In this document: piece after piece, positions 16,631 through 26,432 of the stretch | How the letters are laid out: each line of letters starts with the position of its first letter | Position numbering within the stretch: the stretch's first letter is position 1 | Source of the DNA: Ovoidimarina sp963698645 | GTDB lineage: Bacteria > Pseudomonadota > Alphaproteobacteria > Rhodobacterales > Rhodobacteraceae | NCBI GenBank assembly: GCA_963698645.1 | Contig: CAVORP010000009.1 | Coordinates: 744,001-808,000 of the forward strand | DNA length: 64,000 nucleotides | Reading direction: 5' to 3' | Translations under genes and position numbers: made by a program | The notes under the pieces: model-generated | Told to the model about the DNA's origin: nothing | The model's input: the letters and a program-made list of their open reading frames with translations, nothing else | Database searches by the model: none

Positions 16631-18400
16631 ATGAGCCCCGAAGCCTGGATCACCATCGCCGTGCTGGCGCTGGCGGTGCTGCTGTTCCTGACCGAGAAGT
16701 TGCCGATGGACGTGGTCGGCGTCGGCGTGCTTTCGGTGCTGCTGCTCGCGGGCGTGGTGACGCCCAGCGAGGGCTTCGCCGGCTTCAGCAGCAGCGCCGT
16801 GTTGACCGTGGCCGCGATGTTCGTGCTGTCCGCAGGCCTGCGCGAGACCGGGGTGCTCGAACGCGCGGCCCGGCTGCTGGCGCGTTCCGGCCAGTGGCCC
16901 AGCGTGCTGTTGCTGGTGATGATGCTGCTGGCCGGATCGGTCTCGGCCTTCATGAACAACACCGCGGCGGTGGCGGTACTGCTGCCGATGGTGGTGGCGG
17001 CGGCGCGACTGCGCCGAATCGCGCCGTCGCGGCTGCTGATCCCGCTCTCGTACGCCGCGCAGTTCGGTGGTGTGTGCACCCTGATCGGCACCTCGACCAA
17101 TATCCTGGTCAGCAACATCGCCGAAGCGCAGGGCCTGCGCGCCTTCACCATGTTCGAACTCGGTCAGGTCGGCCTGCCGCTGTTCGGAGCCGGTGTCCTG
17201 TTCCTGATGTTGTTCGGACGCTGGCTGTTGCCGACCCATCCCGATCGCAGCCTCGGCGAGAGCTATGGCGTCGGCGAGTACGTGACCGACCTGCGCGTGC
17301 GCGCCACTTCGCCGTTGATCGACCAAACCCTGCGCGAATCTCGTTTCGCCGAGAACAACGGTGTCACCGTGATCGAACTGCTGCGCGACCAGCGCCGGCT
17401 GTGGTCGCGCCGCGCCGATGCGATTCGCGCCGGCGATGTCATCCGCGTTGCCGCACCGCTCGACAAGCTGACGGCGCTGCGCTCCCAAACCGGCCTGGAA
17501 ATCGACGCCGAGTACCAGTTGGGCATCGACGCCAAGGCCGGTGGCGGCCAGTTGTTCGAGGTGCTGATCGCACCCCACTCGCGACTGCATGGGCGGCCGC
17601 TCGGCGCCCTCGCCATGGAACTCGGGGACTCGGCGCTGATCGTCGCCGTGCGCCACCGCGACCAGGTGCTGCGCGGCGCCGCGCTGGACCAGGTACTGCT
17701 CGCATCCGGCGATGTTTTGCTGATGCTGATCGACGAACACGAGATGGAACGCGTGCGCAGTCGCCCCGAACTGATCGTGCTCAAGGAGTGGCCGACGCAG
17801 CAGCACGGCCGCCTGCGCGCCCTGCTCTCGGTCGCCATCATGTGCGCGGTGATCGCACTCGCGGCGATGGGCTGGGTGGCGATCCAGACCGTTGCCGTGG
17901 CCGGTGCCGCGCTGATGGTCGCGAGCCGTTGTCTGAGCCGGGAACAGGCCTACCGCGCGGTCGAATGGCCGGTGATCATCCTGCTCGCCAGCCTGATTCC
18001 GCTCGGCACCGCACTCGACAAACACGGCATCGCCAGCGAGATCGCCTTCCTGGTCCAGAGCCACATCGGCGTGCATGGCCCGCTGGCCGCGCTCGCTGCG
18101 ATCTACCTGACCACCGCCGTGCTCACCGAGTTCATGAGCAACAACGCCGCCGCGGTGCTGCTCGCCCCGATCGCGATCTCCACCGCACATGCGCTTGGTG
18201 TTGACCCGATGCCCTTCCTGGTGGTCGTGGCGGTGGCGGCGTCGACCAGTTTCGCGACCCCGGTCGGCTATCAGACCAACACCATGGTCTACCAGGCCGG
18301 CGGCTACCGCTTCTCCGACTTCGCCCGCGTCGGCATCCCGCTGAACGCGCTGTTCTTCGGCGTCAGCATGTGGCTGGTCCCGCACTACTGGCCGTTCTGA
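16631..18400 (+). CDS. SLC13-family anion transporter with paired TrkA-C (RCK_C) domains
   Basis: A 589-residue permease of the divalent anion:sodium symporter class. Two hydrophobic halves carry the inverted-repeat signatures FMNNTAAVAVLLP (about 100-112) and FMSNNAAAVLLAP (about 500-512), plus IGTSTNILVSNIAE and the matching C-terminal FATPVGYQTNTMVYQAGGY. Between them, about residues 210-380, lie two TrkA-C-type regulatory modules (SPLIDQTLRESRFAENNGV; SRLHGRPLGALAMELGD). I chose ATG 16631 because GGGAAG lies upstream and the product then starts in the first membrane segment. The substrate (sulfate, phosphate or dicarboxylate) cannot be told from sequence. Confidence 0.9.
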   Translation: MSPEAWITIAVLALAVLLFLTEKLPMDVVGVGVLSVLLLAGVVTPSEGFAGFSSSAVLTVAAMFVLSAGLRETGVLERAARLLARSGQWPSVLLLVMMLLAGSVSAFMNNTAAVAVLLPMVVAAARLRRIAPSRLLIPLSYAAQFGGVCTLIGTSTNILVSNIAEAQGLRAFTMFELGQVGLPLFGAGVLFLMLFGRWLLPTHPDRSLGESYGVGEYVTDLRVRATSPLIDQTLRESRFAENNGVTVIELLRDQRRLWSRRADAIRAGDVIRVAAPLDKLTALRSQTGLEIDAEYQLGIDAKAGGGQLFEVLIAPHSRLHGRPLGALAMELGDSALIVAVRHRDQVLRGAALDQVLLASGDVLLMLIDEHEMERVRSRPELIVLKEWPTQQHGRLRALLSVAIMCAVIALAAMGWVAIQTVAVAGAALMVASRCLSREQAYRAVEWPVIILLASLIPLGTALDKHGIASEIAFLVQSHIGVHGPLAALAAIYLTTAVLTEFMSNNAAAVLLAPIAISTAHALGVDPMPFLVVVAVAASTSFATPVGYQTNTMVYQAGGYRFSDFARVGIPLNALFFGVSMWLVPHYWPF

Positions 18401-18422
18401 TCGGTGCCGGTCCGAAGTCTCA

Positions 18423-18472
18423 CCTGATGCGACTGCGGGAGCGCAGCCTGCGGTCGCGATGAAACCATCAGG
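18423..18472 (+). repeat. Nested palindrome (REP-like) in the leader of the Hsp70 gene
   Basis: An outer inverted pair CCTGATG (18423-18429) and CATCAGG (18466-18472) encloses GCGAC/GTCGC and a small CTGCG-GGAG-CGCAG hairpin. The sequence resembles the GC-rich REP-type units common in Xanthomonadales, but I see no second copy in this window. It ends just before the GAGGAG ribosome site of the downstream gene, so it may also fold in the mRNA leader. Confidence 0.4.
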
Positions 18473-18486
18473 CGAGGAGTCGTGCG

Positions 18487-20850
18487 ATGACAGCAACCAC
18501 GGTGTTTGACGACCTGCGCGATGCGCTGGCGGAACTGGAGTTCGATGGCGCTGCCGTCGGCATCGATCTCGGCACCACCAAGAGTTGCATCGCGGTGGCG
18601 CGCTTCGAGGACGGGGAATCTCGTGTGCGAGTGCCAGACCATCGACGAGCCTGGGCAGCCCGAGGGCCAGATCGCTGTGCCCTCGGTGGTGGCGGTGAAG
18701 GACGGCGAGGCCATCGTCGGTCATGCCGCCAAGCGACTGGCGCGCACGCCGCGCTTCTTCCAGCACAAGGGATCGTTCTCCGAGACCAAGAACGAGATCG
18801 GCCTGCGGCACACCTATGCGCGCGCCCCGGAAGGATTCCAGTCGGCCACCGAGATTGCCGCTCACATCATCCGGTACCTGATGGAAGCATCCGGGCTCGA
18901 CAGCGAGCCGGTCGCGGAGCCGCTGGTGATCACGGTGCCGGCGTCGTTCCATGGCGCGCAGCGACCGCGACGCTGGAAGCTGCCGACGCTGCGTTCGACG
19001 GTTGCCAGGAGGTGCGGCTGCTGGACGAGCCCTACGCCGCCGTGCTGGATCTGCTGCACCGCGATCCCGGCAAGGCCGGCGAGCATCTGGCGGCCGGCGC
19101 GACCTGGCTGGTGTTCGACTTCGGCGGCGGCACCTGCGATGTCGCGTTGTTCACCCTGCAGGCATCGGCAGACCGCGGCGTTGGCGCCGCGTCTGCTGGC
19201 GACCAGTCGCTACCACCGCATCGGCGGCGGCGACATCGACCGCGCCATCGTTCATGGCCATCTGATTCCGAGCCTGCTGGAGCGCTATCGGCTGGAGCGC
19301 ACGGCGGTGACGTTCGCCGACAAGCGCCGCCGTTTCGAGCCCGTGCTGCTGCCGGTCGCCGAGCAGTTGAAGCGGGCCTTGTGCCAACGCATGCGAGCGC
19401 AACGTGAGGAAGGCGGCGACGACCAGTGCGGTCGAGGTGGTCTCCGCCGGCGACCACTGCATCGAGTGGAATCAGCGCGAGCTGTTCTTGAGCGATGCGC
19501 GCCTCGATCAGGCGACGTTCGAGAAGCTGCTGCGCCCGTTCCTCGATCCGCATCCCGGACAAGACCGCGTCGGACGAGTTCGTCGAGCGCGATTCGGTGT
19601 TCCGTCCGATCCACCAGGTCCTGGCGCGCGCCGGCCTGCAGCCGGAGGCCATCGACCTGGTGGTGCTGGCCGGCTCCAGCAGTCGCATTCCGCAGGTGCA
19701 GAAAGCCTTGCAGGACTACTTCGCCGAAGCCGACCTGGTCGAACTGGGCGATGATCTCGATGTGCAAGGCGCCATCGCGCGCGGCGCCGCGTTGCAGGCA
19801 CTCGCCATCGCCGCGACCGGCAAGCCGCTCATCGCACCGGCATCCAGCGCCGAACTCGGTCTGCGCACGCGGCAAGGCCTGGTCCCGTTGGTGAAGGCCG
19901 GCGCCACGCTGCCGGCCGAAGCCGTGCAGCCGGTGGTGGTCTTCGCGCCAGCGACCGTCGCCGATCGGCCGATGGATCTCGCGATCGAGGTGATCGCCGA
20001 CGGTGGGCGCGTCGTGGGCCGCTCGATCTGGCAACTGGAGGCGCCGGTCACGCAGGGCGAACCGCTGGCGGTCGCGTGGTCGCTGGACGAAAACCAGTGC
20101 CTGACGCTGCGGCTTCGTCGCGTCGATGGCGCGGACGATGGCGATAGCGACTTCGAGCAGCGCTTCGATGCGCCGCTGACGCACACCGACCAGGGTCAGA
20201 TCGCACGCTGCCGCTTGCTGGAGGCGGAAGAGATGGTCCGTTGCAGCACGATTCCCGATCACCAGCTGGGGCGAACGTTCGAGCAGATGGCCCGCGATGC
20301 CGCGCGCATCGGTCATCGCGAACGCGCGCTGCACTACATCGCCTGCGCCGTGCAGCACGACGGGCCGACTTTCGGCCTGCTCAATCTGCGGGCGATCTAT
20401 CTGGAAGAACTCGGTGACCTGGCGCGCGCGGAATCGGTCTACCGCCAGGCCGCCGAGTGGCCAACGGCCGGATTCAACCTGGCGTTGCTCCTGCACCAGA
20501 GCAAGCGCCACCAGGAAGCGCTGGAGGTCATCGATCAGGTGCTGGAGCGCAGCCCGCAGCCGGCGTACCTGGTGCTGAAGGGCGACATCGTCGCCGCGCT
20601 CGGCCAGCAATCCGCCGCGCGCCTGCTGCACCAGGACGCGATCAGCCGCGTGGTCGATCCGACCAAGCAATCGGTGTGGAGCCTCGGCTGGCTGGCACGA
20701 TGTGCACGATCACTCGGCCACGATGATCTGGCGCAGAAGTTTCGCGCGGCCAGCGCGGCGCAGATCGAGGCCGAGGAAGACAGTGTCCTGCAGGGCGCGC
20801 TGCTGCCGGAGCGCGGTGATGGCAACAGCGAGATGAGGGCAGCGGCATGA
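18487..20850 (+). CDS. Hsp70-family chaperone with C-terminal TPR-like region, five frame changes
   Basis: A DnaK-like protein of about 785 residues when frames are joined. It starts at ATG 18487 with a GAGGAG site. ATPase-domain signatures in order are VGIDLGTTKSCIAV (phosphate 1), IAVPSVVAVKDGEAIVGHAA, LVITVPASFHGAQR, EVRLLDEPYAAVLDLL, WLVFDFGGGTCDVALF (phosphate 2), HRIGGGDIDRAI and DLVVLAGSSSRIPQVQ. A shortened substrate-binding-like region follows (to about 560). The last 200 residues are helical repeats resembling TPRs (RALHYIACAVQHDGPTFGLLNLRAIYLEELG; AGFNLALLLHQSKRHQEALEVIDQVLE). Frame changes fall near 18615, 18960, 19175, 19400 and 19555. It is not the housekeeping dnaK: the C-terminus differs and there is no dnaJ or grpE beside it. 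Broken gene and sequence error are both possible. Confidence 0.8.
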
Positions 20851-20908
20851 GCCATGCCACCTGCATCTCCCCGGCGCCTCCGGACGCTGTCGCGAGCGGG
20901 CTTCGATT

Positions 20909-20932
20909 GAACAAGTCAACACCGACTTGTTC
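20909..20932. terminator. Inverted repeat between convergent genes (possible bidirectional terminator)
   Basis: GAACAAGTC (20909-20917) and GACTTGTTC (20924-20932) form a perfect 9-bp stem with a 6-base loop. It lies between the stop codons of the Hsp70 gene and the convergent propeller gene. There is no U-tract, so an intrinsic terminator is only a possibility. Confidence 0.4.
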
Positions 20933-20945
20933 CGCCAGCCCTTCC

Positions 20946-23471
20946 CTAGCGCTCAAAATCATCGGAGAACAAGGGCAGTTCGTGCACGAACACCGAGCCG
21001 GCCTGATGGATGCCAAGCGAGTGACCGGGAGTTCCCGGCGCACCCACATACAGGTGGTCGCCGACGGCGGTGAAGCTCGTGGAATGCGATTCGTACCGGG
21101 GTTCACCGCCTAGCGCAAATGACTGCTGCAGTTGCCAGTGTCCATCGCGAAGCTGGTATCGATGCACACCACCCGCTCCGGTTTCGGCACCGACCCATAA
21201 TTGTCCATCGCTCACGCCGAGTTTCGAACCGAATCCACTCAGGCTGGCGTCGGGCGCGGACAGCATCTCCAGCCAGGACCAGTTCTCTCCTTGACGCCGG
21301 AAGATGTGGACTTGCTGCGCGCGCGGCGCGCCGACAAACAAGGTCTCGCCAAGCATGGCGACGGCCATGCCGAACGCACCAGGCAGGTCCTCGTCAAGCG
21401 GTCGCAGCAGCTTTGCCTGCTCAACCCAACCTTGCGCGGTTCGGACAAACACATAGGCTGCGCCTTCGCCCAGTTCAGGAAGCCCGAAAAAGTTAAAAAT
21501 AGATGGCACAGCGCCCAGCGCGATGGTGTCCTGTTCGACGGCGACGGCGACGGCGACGCTGGACTGCGAGTCCGCGTCGCTGACCTGCAGACGATCCGGG
21601 GCTTGCCAACCGGCAGCGCCGCGTTCGTAGACATAGGCCACGCCCGATCCGCCGGTGTCGGGAATGGGTTCGCTCACGGCGCCAATGACTACCCGCTGGC
21701 TAGTGGCCGCAATCGCGTTGCCAAACAGCGATTGGCTTGTTGAGGATGGCGCCGGCCACTTGTCGATCTGCATCCACTGCGAACCGATCCAGGCGAAGTG
21801 ATAGACCGCACCGGCGTTGCCCGGTGCGCCGACGAGCAGCGTGTCGTCGCTCCACGCAAGCGTCGAGCCGAAGCGATCGCGAGGCACAGCATCGTTGGCC
21901 CACAGCGCAGTCGGCTGTACCTGATCGACGGCTTCGCGCGGGTATGCAAACACCGCGCCCGCCGTGGCTGAACGGCGCCGCTCACCCGGCGTGCCGACCA
22001 GCAACCACTCCGCGTTTGCCGCAACTGCGCTACCGAAACCTTCGCCGGTCGCTGTGCCGCCGTTGTTCAAGGTCAACTGGGCGCCAGCGCCAGGTGGCAC
22101 CATGTCGTGGACACGAACTTCGCCCGCCTCGGCGTACGGAAACGCAAAGCTCTCCGGCAAGCCCACCAGCACCTGATCTGCGCTCGACGCCAGACTACGC
22201 ACACCGTAGCCACTGCCGCCCGCATAAGGCAAGCCGATCTGCTGCGTGCGGCTCAGGCTGCCGGCGATCACTTCATACACGAACAGATCAACGCCCGTCA
22301 TGGATTGCGCTGACGGCATGTACACGGCGCTCACCAGCCATCGGCCATCGCGATAGTTGAGGCCGCGCCCGAATTTGCTCAAGTTCGGCAGCATCTCGGT
22401 ACTGAAACTTTGGCCTTGGACCCATTGACCGGCGATGCGTCGCCATTCGATCACCTGGCCAGGCGCGCTGCTGTTTATCCAATGCGCGGGGCTGGAAATC
22501 AGCACGCGGTCGGAGTTGCCAGCGATGTCTGTGCCGAACAGGTCTTGGGCGTTGGCGACCTGCGGTACCAGGCGCTGACGCATGGCCCAGAGCGTGTCCT
22601 CGCGCCCGAAGACATAGGCTGCACCGGCCTTCTGTTCCTCACCGCTGGCGCCAACGAGCAGTTCGTCGTCCAACAGCAACAGCGAACTGCCGAACACGCC
22701 GTCCGCCACCGGTTCCGGTGCGGTGATCTCCTGCTGGGACTGCCATTGACCGCCGTTGCGTGCGAACAGGTACACCGCGCCGGCACGGGATAGCGCGCCG
22801 ATCTGGCGCACAGGGGAGGAAATGGCCAAGGTGTTCTGGTTCAGCGCGATCACCGCGCCGAAGCGGCCGCTGGACTGTGGTGTAGTTTCCAGCAACGTCT
22901 GTTGGTAGTGCCAACCGAGCGCGTCGCGCGCGAACACGTAGGCAGCACCCTGGTAAGAAAATGGCGTGCGCGAATAGTTGTGTGCACCGACAATCAGTGT
23001 GTTTCCTTCCAGTACAAGTTTGCCGCCAAATGCGTCGTAGCTTCTTGCATCCGGCGCGAGCAGCTTGGCCTGACGCACCCACTCGCCACCGACTCGGGCA
23101 AAAATGTAGACGGCACCGGTGGGCTGGCCTTGATCGTTCCAGCCGCGCCAAGCGCCGACGGCAAGCGTGTCGCCATCCAGCGCCATGGAGTCACCGAACA
23201 ATTGACCGGGCGCGCCATCACCGAGTTGCGGATCGTCGTTCGGGTTGCCCAGCCGGAACTGCGGAGCCAACCAGGATGCGATGCGCAATTCGCCGGAAAC
23301 GGTCGGCGCACCGGAAGCGCTCGCGATGCCCTCCAGACCCTGGGCTGCGCACGCCAGACCCAGTCCCAGCCACAACCCGAGGGCGGCGACGAGCCGAACG
23401 CCGGCATTGCAGCGGGAATCGCGCGAGCGGCAGAGAACACTCGGCGGAGCGCGGTGCATTGATGTTTTCAT
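20946..23471 (-). CDS. Secreted beta-propeller-like (FG-GAP type) repeat protein with C-terminal tag
   Basis: An 841-residue exported protein. A long basic N-terminus leads to a hydrophobic signal core (about 26-42, LVAALGLWLGLGLACAAQG). The rest consists of about 13 blades of 50-60 residues with a repeated core such as DTLAVGAWRG, NTLIVGAHNY, DELLVGASGE, DTLLVGAPGN and DHLYVGAPGT, each paired with GAVYIFAR-like strands. This is the FG-GAP/YVTN-like pattern of integrin-type propellers. The extreme C-terminus ends LFSDDFER, close to the LFQNGFE ends of the two beta-helix proteins near 52-54.5 kb, hinting at a shared sorting signal. Intact frame. Function unknown; probably outer surface or secreted. 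Confidence 0.82.
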   Translation of the reverse strand: MKTSMHRAPPSVLCRSRDSRCNAGVRLVAALGLWLGLGLACAAQGLEGIASASGAPTVSGELRIASWLAPQFRLGNPNDDPQLGDGAPGQLFGDSMALDGDTLAVGAWRGWNDQGQPTGAVYIFARVGGEWVRQAKLLAPDARSYDAFGGKLVLEGNTLIVGAHNYSRTPFSYQGAAYVFARDALGWHYQQTLLETTPQSSGRFGAVIALNQNTLAISSPVRQIGALSRAGAVYLFARNGGQWQSQQEITAPEPVADGVFGSSLLLLDDELLVGASGEEQKAGAAYVFGREDTLWAMRQRLVPQVANAQDLFGTDIAGNSDRVLISSPAHWINSSAPGQVIEWRRIAGQWVQGQSFSTEMLPNLSKFGRGLNYRDGRWLVSAVYMPSAQSMTGVDLFVYEVIAGSLSRTQQIGLPYAGGSGYGVRSLASSADQVLVGLPESFAFPYAEAGEVRVHDMVPPGAGAQLTLNNGGTATGEGFGSAVAANAEWLLVGTPGERRRSATAGAVFAYPREAVDQVQPTALWANDAVPRDRFGSTLAWSDDTLLVGAPGNAGAVYHFAWIGSQWMQIDKWPAPSSTSQSLFGNAIAATSQRVVIGAVSEPIPDTGGSGVAYVYERGAAGWQAPDRLQVSDADSQSSVAVAVAVEQDTIALGAVPSIFNFFGLPELGEGAAYVFVRTAQGWVEQAKLLRPLDEDLPGAFGMAVAMLGETLFVGAPRAQQVHIFRRQGENWSWLEMLSAPDASLSGFGSKLGVSDGQLWVGAETGAGGVHRYQLRDGHWQLQQSFALGGEPRYESHSTSFTAVGDHLYVGAPGTPGHSLGIHQAGSVFVHELPLFSDDFER

Positions 23472-23721
23472 GATTGCCCTCGAATCCGTTTGGCTGCTTC
23501 AGCGTCTAGCAGCGTGATTTCCCGGCGATACCCGACATCAACTGCACGGATGGGCGGTGTAGGCCGTGGATGCCTCTTACCGTCGACGGTCCCGGGCGCT
23601 GGCGCCCCCAAGCCCCCGCAGCCAATCGCGCAAGTCCCTGATTTGCCTATCGGGAGACAGGCACAAATGACACAACTGCGCATGACGCGGCGGACCTTGA
23701 GGGCGCCAGCGCGAGCGGGAC

Positions 23722-24642
23722 TCAGTGCGCTGCGTGCAACAGTCGGTCTGCACCCAGTGCGCGCAACTGCGCCGCCACGGATCGTCCGAGCATCTCCGGA
23801 TCGTCCGATGCGGCGCTGGCTTCGGCGCGCAGGATCTCGCCGGTGACGGTGTCGCCGACCAGTGCGCGCAGATGCAGCTGACCATCGGCGAGCGTCGCGA
23901 AGCCGGCGATCGGCACCTGGCAGGAGCCGTGCAGTTCCAGGTTCATCGCGCGCTCGGCGCGCACCCGCAACGCGGTTTCGACATCGTGCAGTACGCCGCA
24001 CAGCGCGCCGAGTTCGGCATCGCCCTCGCGCACCTCGATCGCGATCGCGCCCTGCGCCACCGCCGGCAGGAAACGCGGCGGCATGAGCTGCGCGCGTATG
24101 CGGTCGTGGAAGCCGAGCCGCTCCAGTCCGGCGCAGGCGAGCAGGATGGCGTCGTACTCGCCGCCGTCGAGCTTGGCCAGGCGCGTGTTGACGTTGCCGC
24201 GCAAGTCGCGCACCTGCAGGTCGGGCCGCAGCGCGCGGATTTGCGCGTGCCGCCGCAGCGACGAGGTGCCGACCACGGCGTATTGCGGCAGCTCATCGAT
24301 ATCGGCGAAGCGGTTGGATACGAAGGCATCGTAAGGATTGGCGCGAGCGAGGATCGCCGCCAGCGCGAATCCGGGATCGAGCTGCATCGGCACGTCCTTG
24401 AGCGAGTGCACGGCCAGATCGGCGCGACCGTCCTGCATCGCTTCTTCCAGCTCCTTGAGGAACAAACCCTTGCCGCCGATGGCCGCGAGCGAGCGGTCGA
24501 GCACGACGTCGCCGCGCGTCGACAGCGGCAACAACTCGACCCTCAGCCCGGGGTGTGCTTGGCGCAGGTGCAGTGCCACATGCTCGGTTTGCCAGAGCGC
24601 GAGCGGGCTCTTGCGCGTGGCGATGCGCAGGGTTCGACCCAT
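23722..24642 (-). CDS. hemC: Hydroxymethylbilane synthase (porphobilinogen deaminase)
   Basis: Polymerises four porphobilinogen units in haem synthesis. Intact, 306 residues. Visible are KSPLALWQTEHVA, the LSTRGD loop, the catalytic-loop region GGKGLFLKELEEAM, VHSLKDVPMQL, TSSLRRHAQIRALRPDL, and the dipyrromethane cofactor cysteine in LHGSCQVPIAGFA. It follows algR by ten bases, the same algZ-algR-hemC order known from Pseudomonas and Xanthomonas. The 250 bases downstream, before the propeller gene, hold no recognisable gene. Confidence 0.97.
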   Translation of the reverse strand: MGRTLRIATRKSPLALWQTEHVALHLRQAHPGLRVELLPLSTRGDVVLDRSLAAIGGKGLFLKELEEAMQDGRADLAVHSLKDVPMQLDPGFALAAILARANPYDAFVSNRFADIDELPQYAVVGTSSLRRHAQIRALRPDLQVRDLRGNVNTRLAKLDGGEYDAILLACAGLERLGFHDRIRAQLMPPRFLPAVAQGAIAIEVREGDAELGALCGVLHDVETALRVRAERAMNLELHGSCQVPIAGFATLADGQLHLRALVGDTVTGEILRAEASAASDDPEMLGRSVAAQLRALGADRLLHAAH

Positions 24643-24652
24643 ATCCGCTTCC

Positions 24653-25390
24653 TCAGAGATGCTTGACCAGATCGCGCACCGCCGGCAGGCAGCGGCGGCT
24701 GACCTCGAGCGGGTTCGGCGCGCCGCGCACCAGCGCCATGGTGCCGCCCTCGCTGTTGCGTTCGAGCGCCAGGATGCGGTCGACCGCGACCAGGCAATTG
24801 CGATGGATGCGCACGAAGCGTTCGTGGAACTCGTCTTCCAGCGCCTTCAGCGACTCCTCGATCAGCACTTCGCCGGCGTCGTGGTGCACGACGACGTACT
24901 TGTCTTCGGCCAGGAAATACGCGATGTCGGAAACCGCCACCAGGCGCAGGCTGCCGCGGATGCGCGCGCAGATGTGCGAACGCATCTGCGGCTGCACCTC
25001 TTCGCCGATCCGGCGCATCTGCTCGCCGCTGAACCGACGCGCGCGCTCGATGGCAACCCGCAAGCGCTCGCGCGTGACCGGCTTGACCAGATAGTCGACC
25101 GCATGCGCTTCGAATGCGGCGAGTGCGTGCTCGTCGAAGGCGGTGCAAAAGATCACCGCCGGTGGCTGTTCCTGTGCCGACAGGTGACGCGCCGCTTCGA
25201 GGCCATCCATGCGCGGCATCGCGATGTCGAGCAACACCACATCGAATGCCGCACTCTCGTGCGCGAGGATGGCATCGACGCCGTCGACGGCTTCGCCGGC
25301 CACTTCGAGCCCGGGCAGGCCGATCTCGTCGATCAGGCTGCGCAGACGTGCGCGCGCCAAGGGTTCATCGTCAACGATCAGGATTCGCAT
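24653..25390 (-). CDS. algR: LytTR-family response regulator (AlgR-like)
   Basis: A 245-residue two-component regulator. The receiver domain (1-120) starts MRILIVDDEPLARARLRSL, with phosphorylation site DVVLLDIAMPRMDG and lysine in YLVKPVTRERL. The LytTR DNA-binding domain (about 140-240) contains DIAYFLAEDKYVVV and RFVRIHRNCLVAVDRI. I chose ATG 25390, which gives the canonical receiver start. It overlaps the kinase gene by 20 bases. AlgR-type regulators bind extended target half-sites; the targets here are unknown. In Pseudomonas they control alginate and motility. Confidence 0.93.
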   Translation of the reverse strand: MRILIVDDEPLARARLRSLIDEIGLPGLEVAGEAVDGVDAILAHESAAFDVVLLDIAMPRMDGLEAARHLSAQEQPPAVIFCTAFDEHALAAFEAHAVDYLVKPVTRERLRVAIERARRFSGEQMRRIGEEVQPQMRSHICARIRGSLRLVAVSDIAYFLAEDKYVVVHHDAGEVLIEESLKALEDEFHERFVRIHRNCLVAVDRILALERNSEGGTMALVRGAPNPLEVSRRCLPAVRDLVKHL

Positions 25391-26432
25391 CGATCGGTAT
25401 CCGCAGGGTGACGGCATGGTAGTCGGCGCCGGCGTCGACCGAAAGCGCTGCGCGCTCGCCGTAGCGCATGCGCAGGCGCTCGCGGATGTTGCCGAGCGCG
25501 ATGTGATTTCCGCCGAGGCGCGGTGCGGCATGCAGCGGCTTCGGATTGCGCACGCCGAGGCATAGTTGGGGGCCGTCGCGCCAGGCGCTGATCGCGATCA
25601 CCCCGCCCTGTGGCAAGGCCTGGACACCGTGGTGGATCGCATTCTCGACCAGCGGCTGCAGGCTGAGCGCGGGAACGCGCTGTTCGAGCAGGTCCGGCTC
25701 GATCGCGCGTACCACCTGCAAGCGCTCGCCGAGACGCAGCGCCTCGATCGCCAGGTAGTGGTCGACCAGATCGAGTTCGTCGGCGAGCTTGTGGTCAGCG
25801 CGCTCCTCGCGCAGGGTGGCGCGAAACACTGTCGCCAGGTCTTCGACCGCGGTCTCCGCCTTGCCGGGGTCGATACGGACCAGGCTGGCGATGGCGTTGA
25901 GACTGTTGAACAGGAAGTGCGGACGGATGCGCGCCTGCAGGGTCTCGATGCGCGCTGCGGCCTGCGCTTCGACGCCGCGCTGCCACTGCTGCAGCACGAA
26001 GATGTAGCGCAGCATCAACAGCCCGATCACCGCCGCCAGCACCGTATTCGACCACAGAAAGGTGCCGGCCTCGGCGCTCGGAATCCAGCGCAGCGCCAGC
26101 GAGCCGTCCAGCGAGACGGCGATCACGCTGCAGCAAGCGGCAACCAGCGCCGGCAGCAAGGTGGCGATGACGCCACCCAACCAGAAGCGGCGGCGCCCGA
26201 GCCATGGCCCGAGCTTGCACAGCAAGACCGCGCTGATCATCGCCACCCACTGCGCCAGGAAGCTCGCTGCGAATAGGTCGCGCAGGGTCGGCCAGCCACC
26301 CTGCCCGGGCGCGATCAGCACGATGACCACGATCAGTTCAACCAGCAACACGACGCTGCCGAGGATCGGCAGGCTGCAGAAGTCCGGCATCCAGCCCGGC
26401 GCTGGTTTCGCGCTGGCGCCGCGCCCGTTCAT
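25371..26432 (-). CDS. algZ: LytS-type sensor histidine kinase (AlgZ/FimS-like)
   Basis: A 353-residue membrane kinase. After a short soluble start there are four hydrophobic segments (about 20-150), then a His_kinase domain with the phosphoacceptor region RIRPHFLFNSLNAIASLV, the N-box-like segment LQPLVENAIHHGV and a GN(H)IALGNIRERL ATP-lid region. The start ATG at 26432 overlaps the esterase stop by ATGA, and the end overlaps algR by 20 bases. It should be the cognate kinase of AlgR. Some AlgZ proteins lack a full ATP site; here the N-box asparagine is present. Confidence 0.9.
   Translation of the reverse strand: MNGRGASAKPAPGWMPDFCSLPILGSVVLLVELIVVIVLIAPGQGGWPTLRDLFAASFLAQWVAMISAVLLCKLGPWLGRRRFWLGGVIATLLPALVAACCSVIAVSLDGSLALRWIPSAEAGTFLWSNTVLAAVIGLLMLRYIFVLQQWQRGVEAQAAARIETLQARIRPHFLFNSLNAIASLVRIDPGKAETAVEDLATVFRATLREERADHKLADELDLVDHYLAIEALRLGERLQVVRAIEPDLLEQRVPALSLQPLVENAIHHGVQALPQGGVIAISAWRDGPQLCLGVRNPKPLHAAPRLGGNHIALGNIRERLRMRYGERAALSVDAGADYHAVTLRIPIDANPDR

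Noticed and set aside
15215..18952. A 1245-codon open frame on the minus strand
   Set aside because: It lies opposite the WYL (partly), hypothetical and SLC13 genes, is highly Arg/His/Gln-rich without any domain, and arises from GC-rich codon bias.
23472..23721. Possible gene or RNA between the propeller gene and hemC
   Set aside because: Only a GGGCGC/GCGCCC inverted repeat without a U-tract is visible; open frames there are antisense extensions of hemC-overlapping frames.
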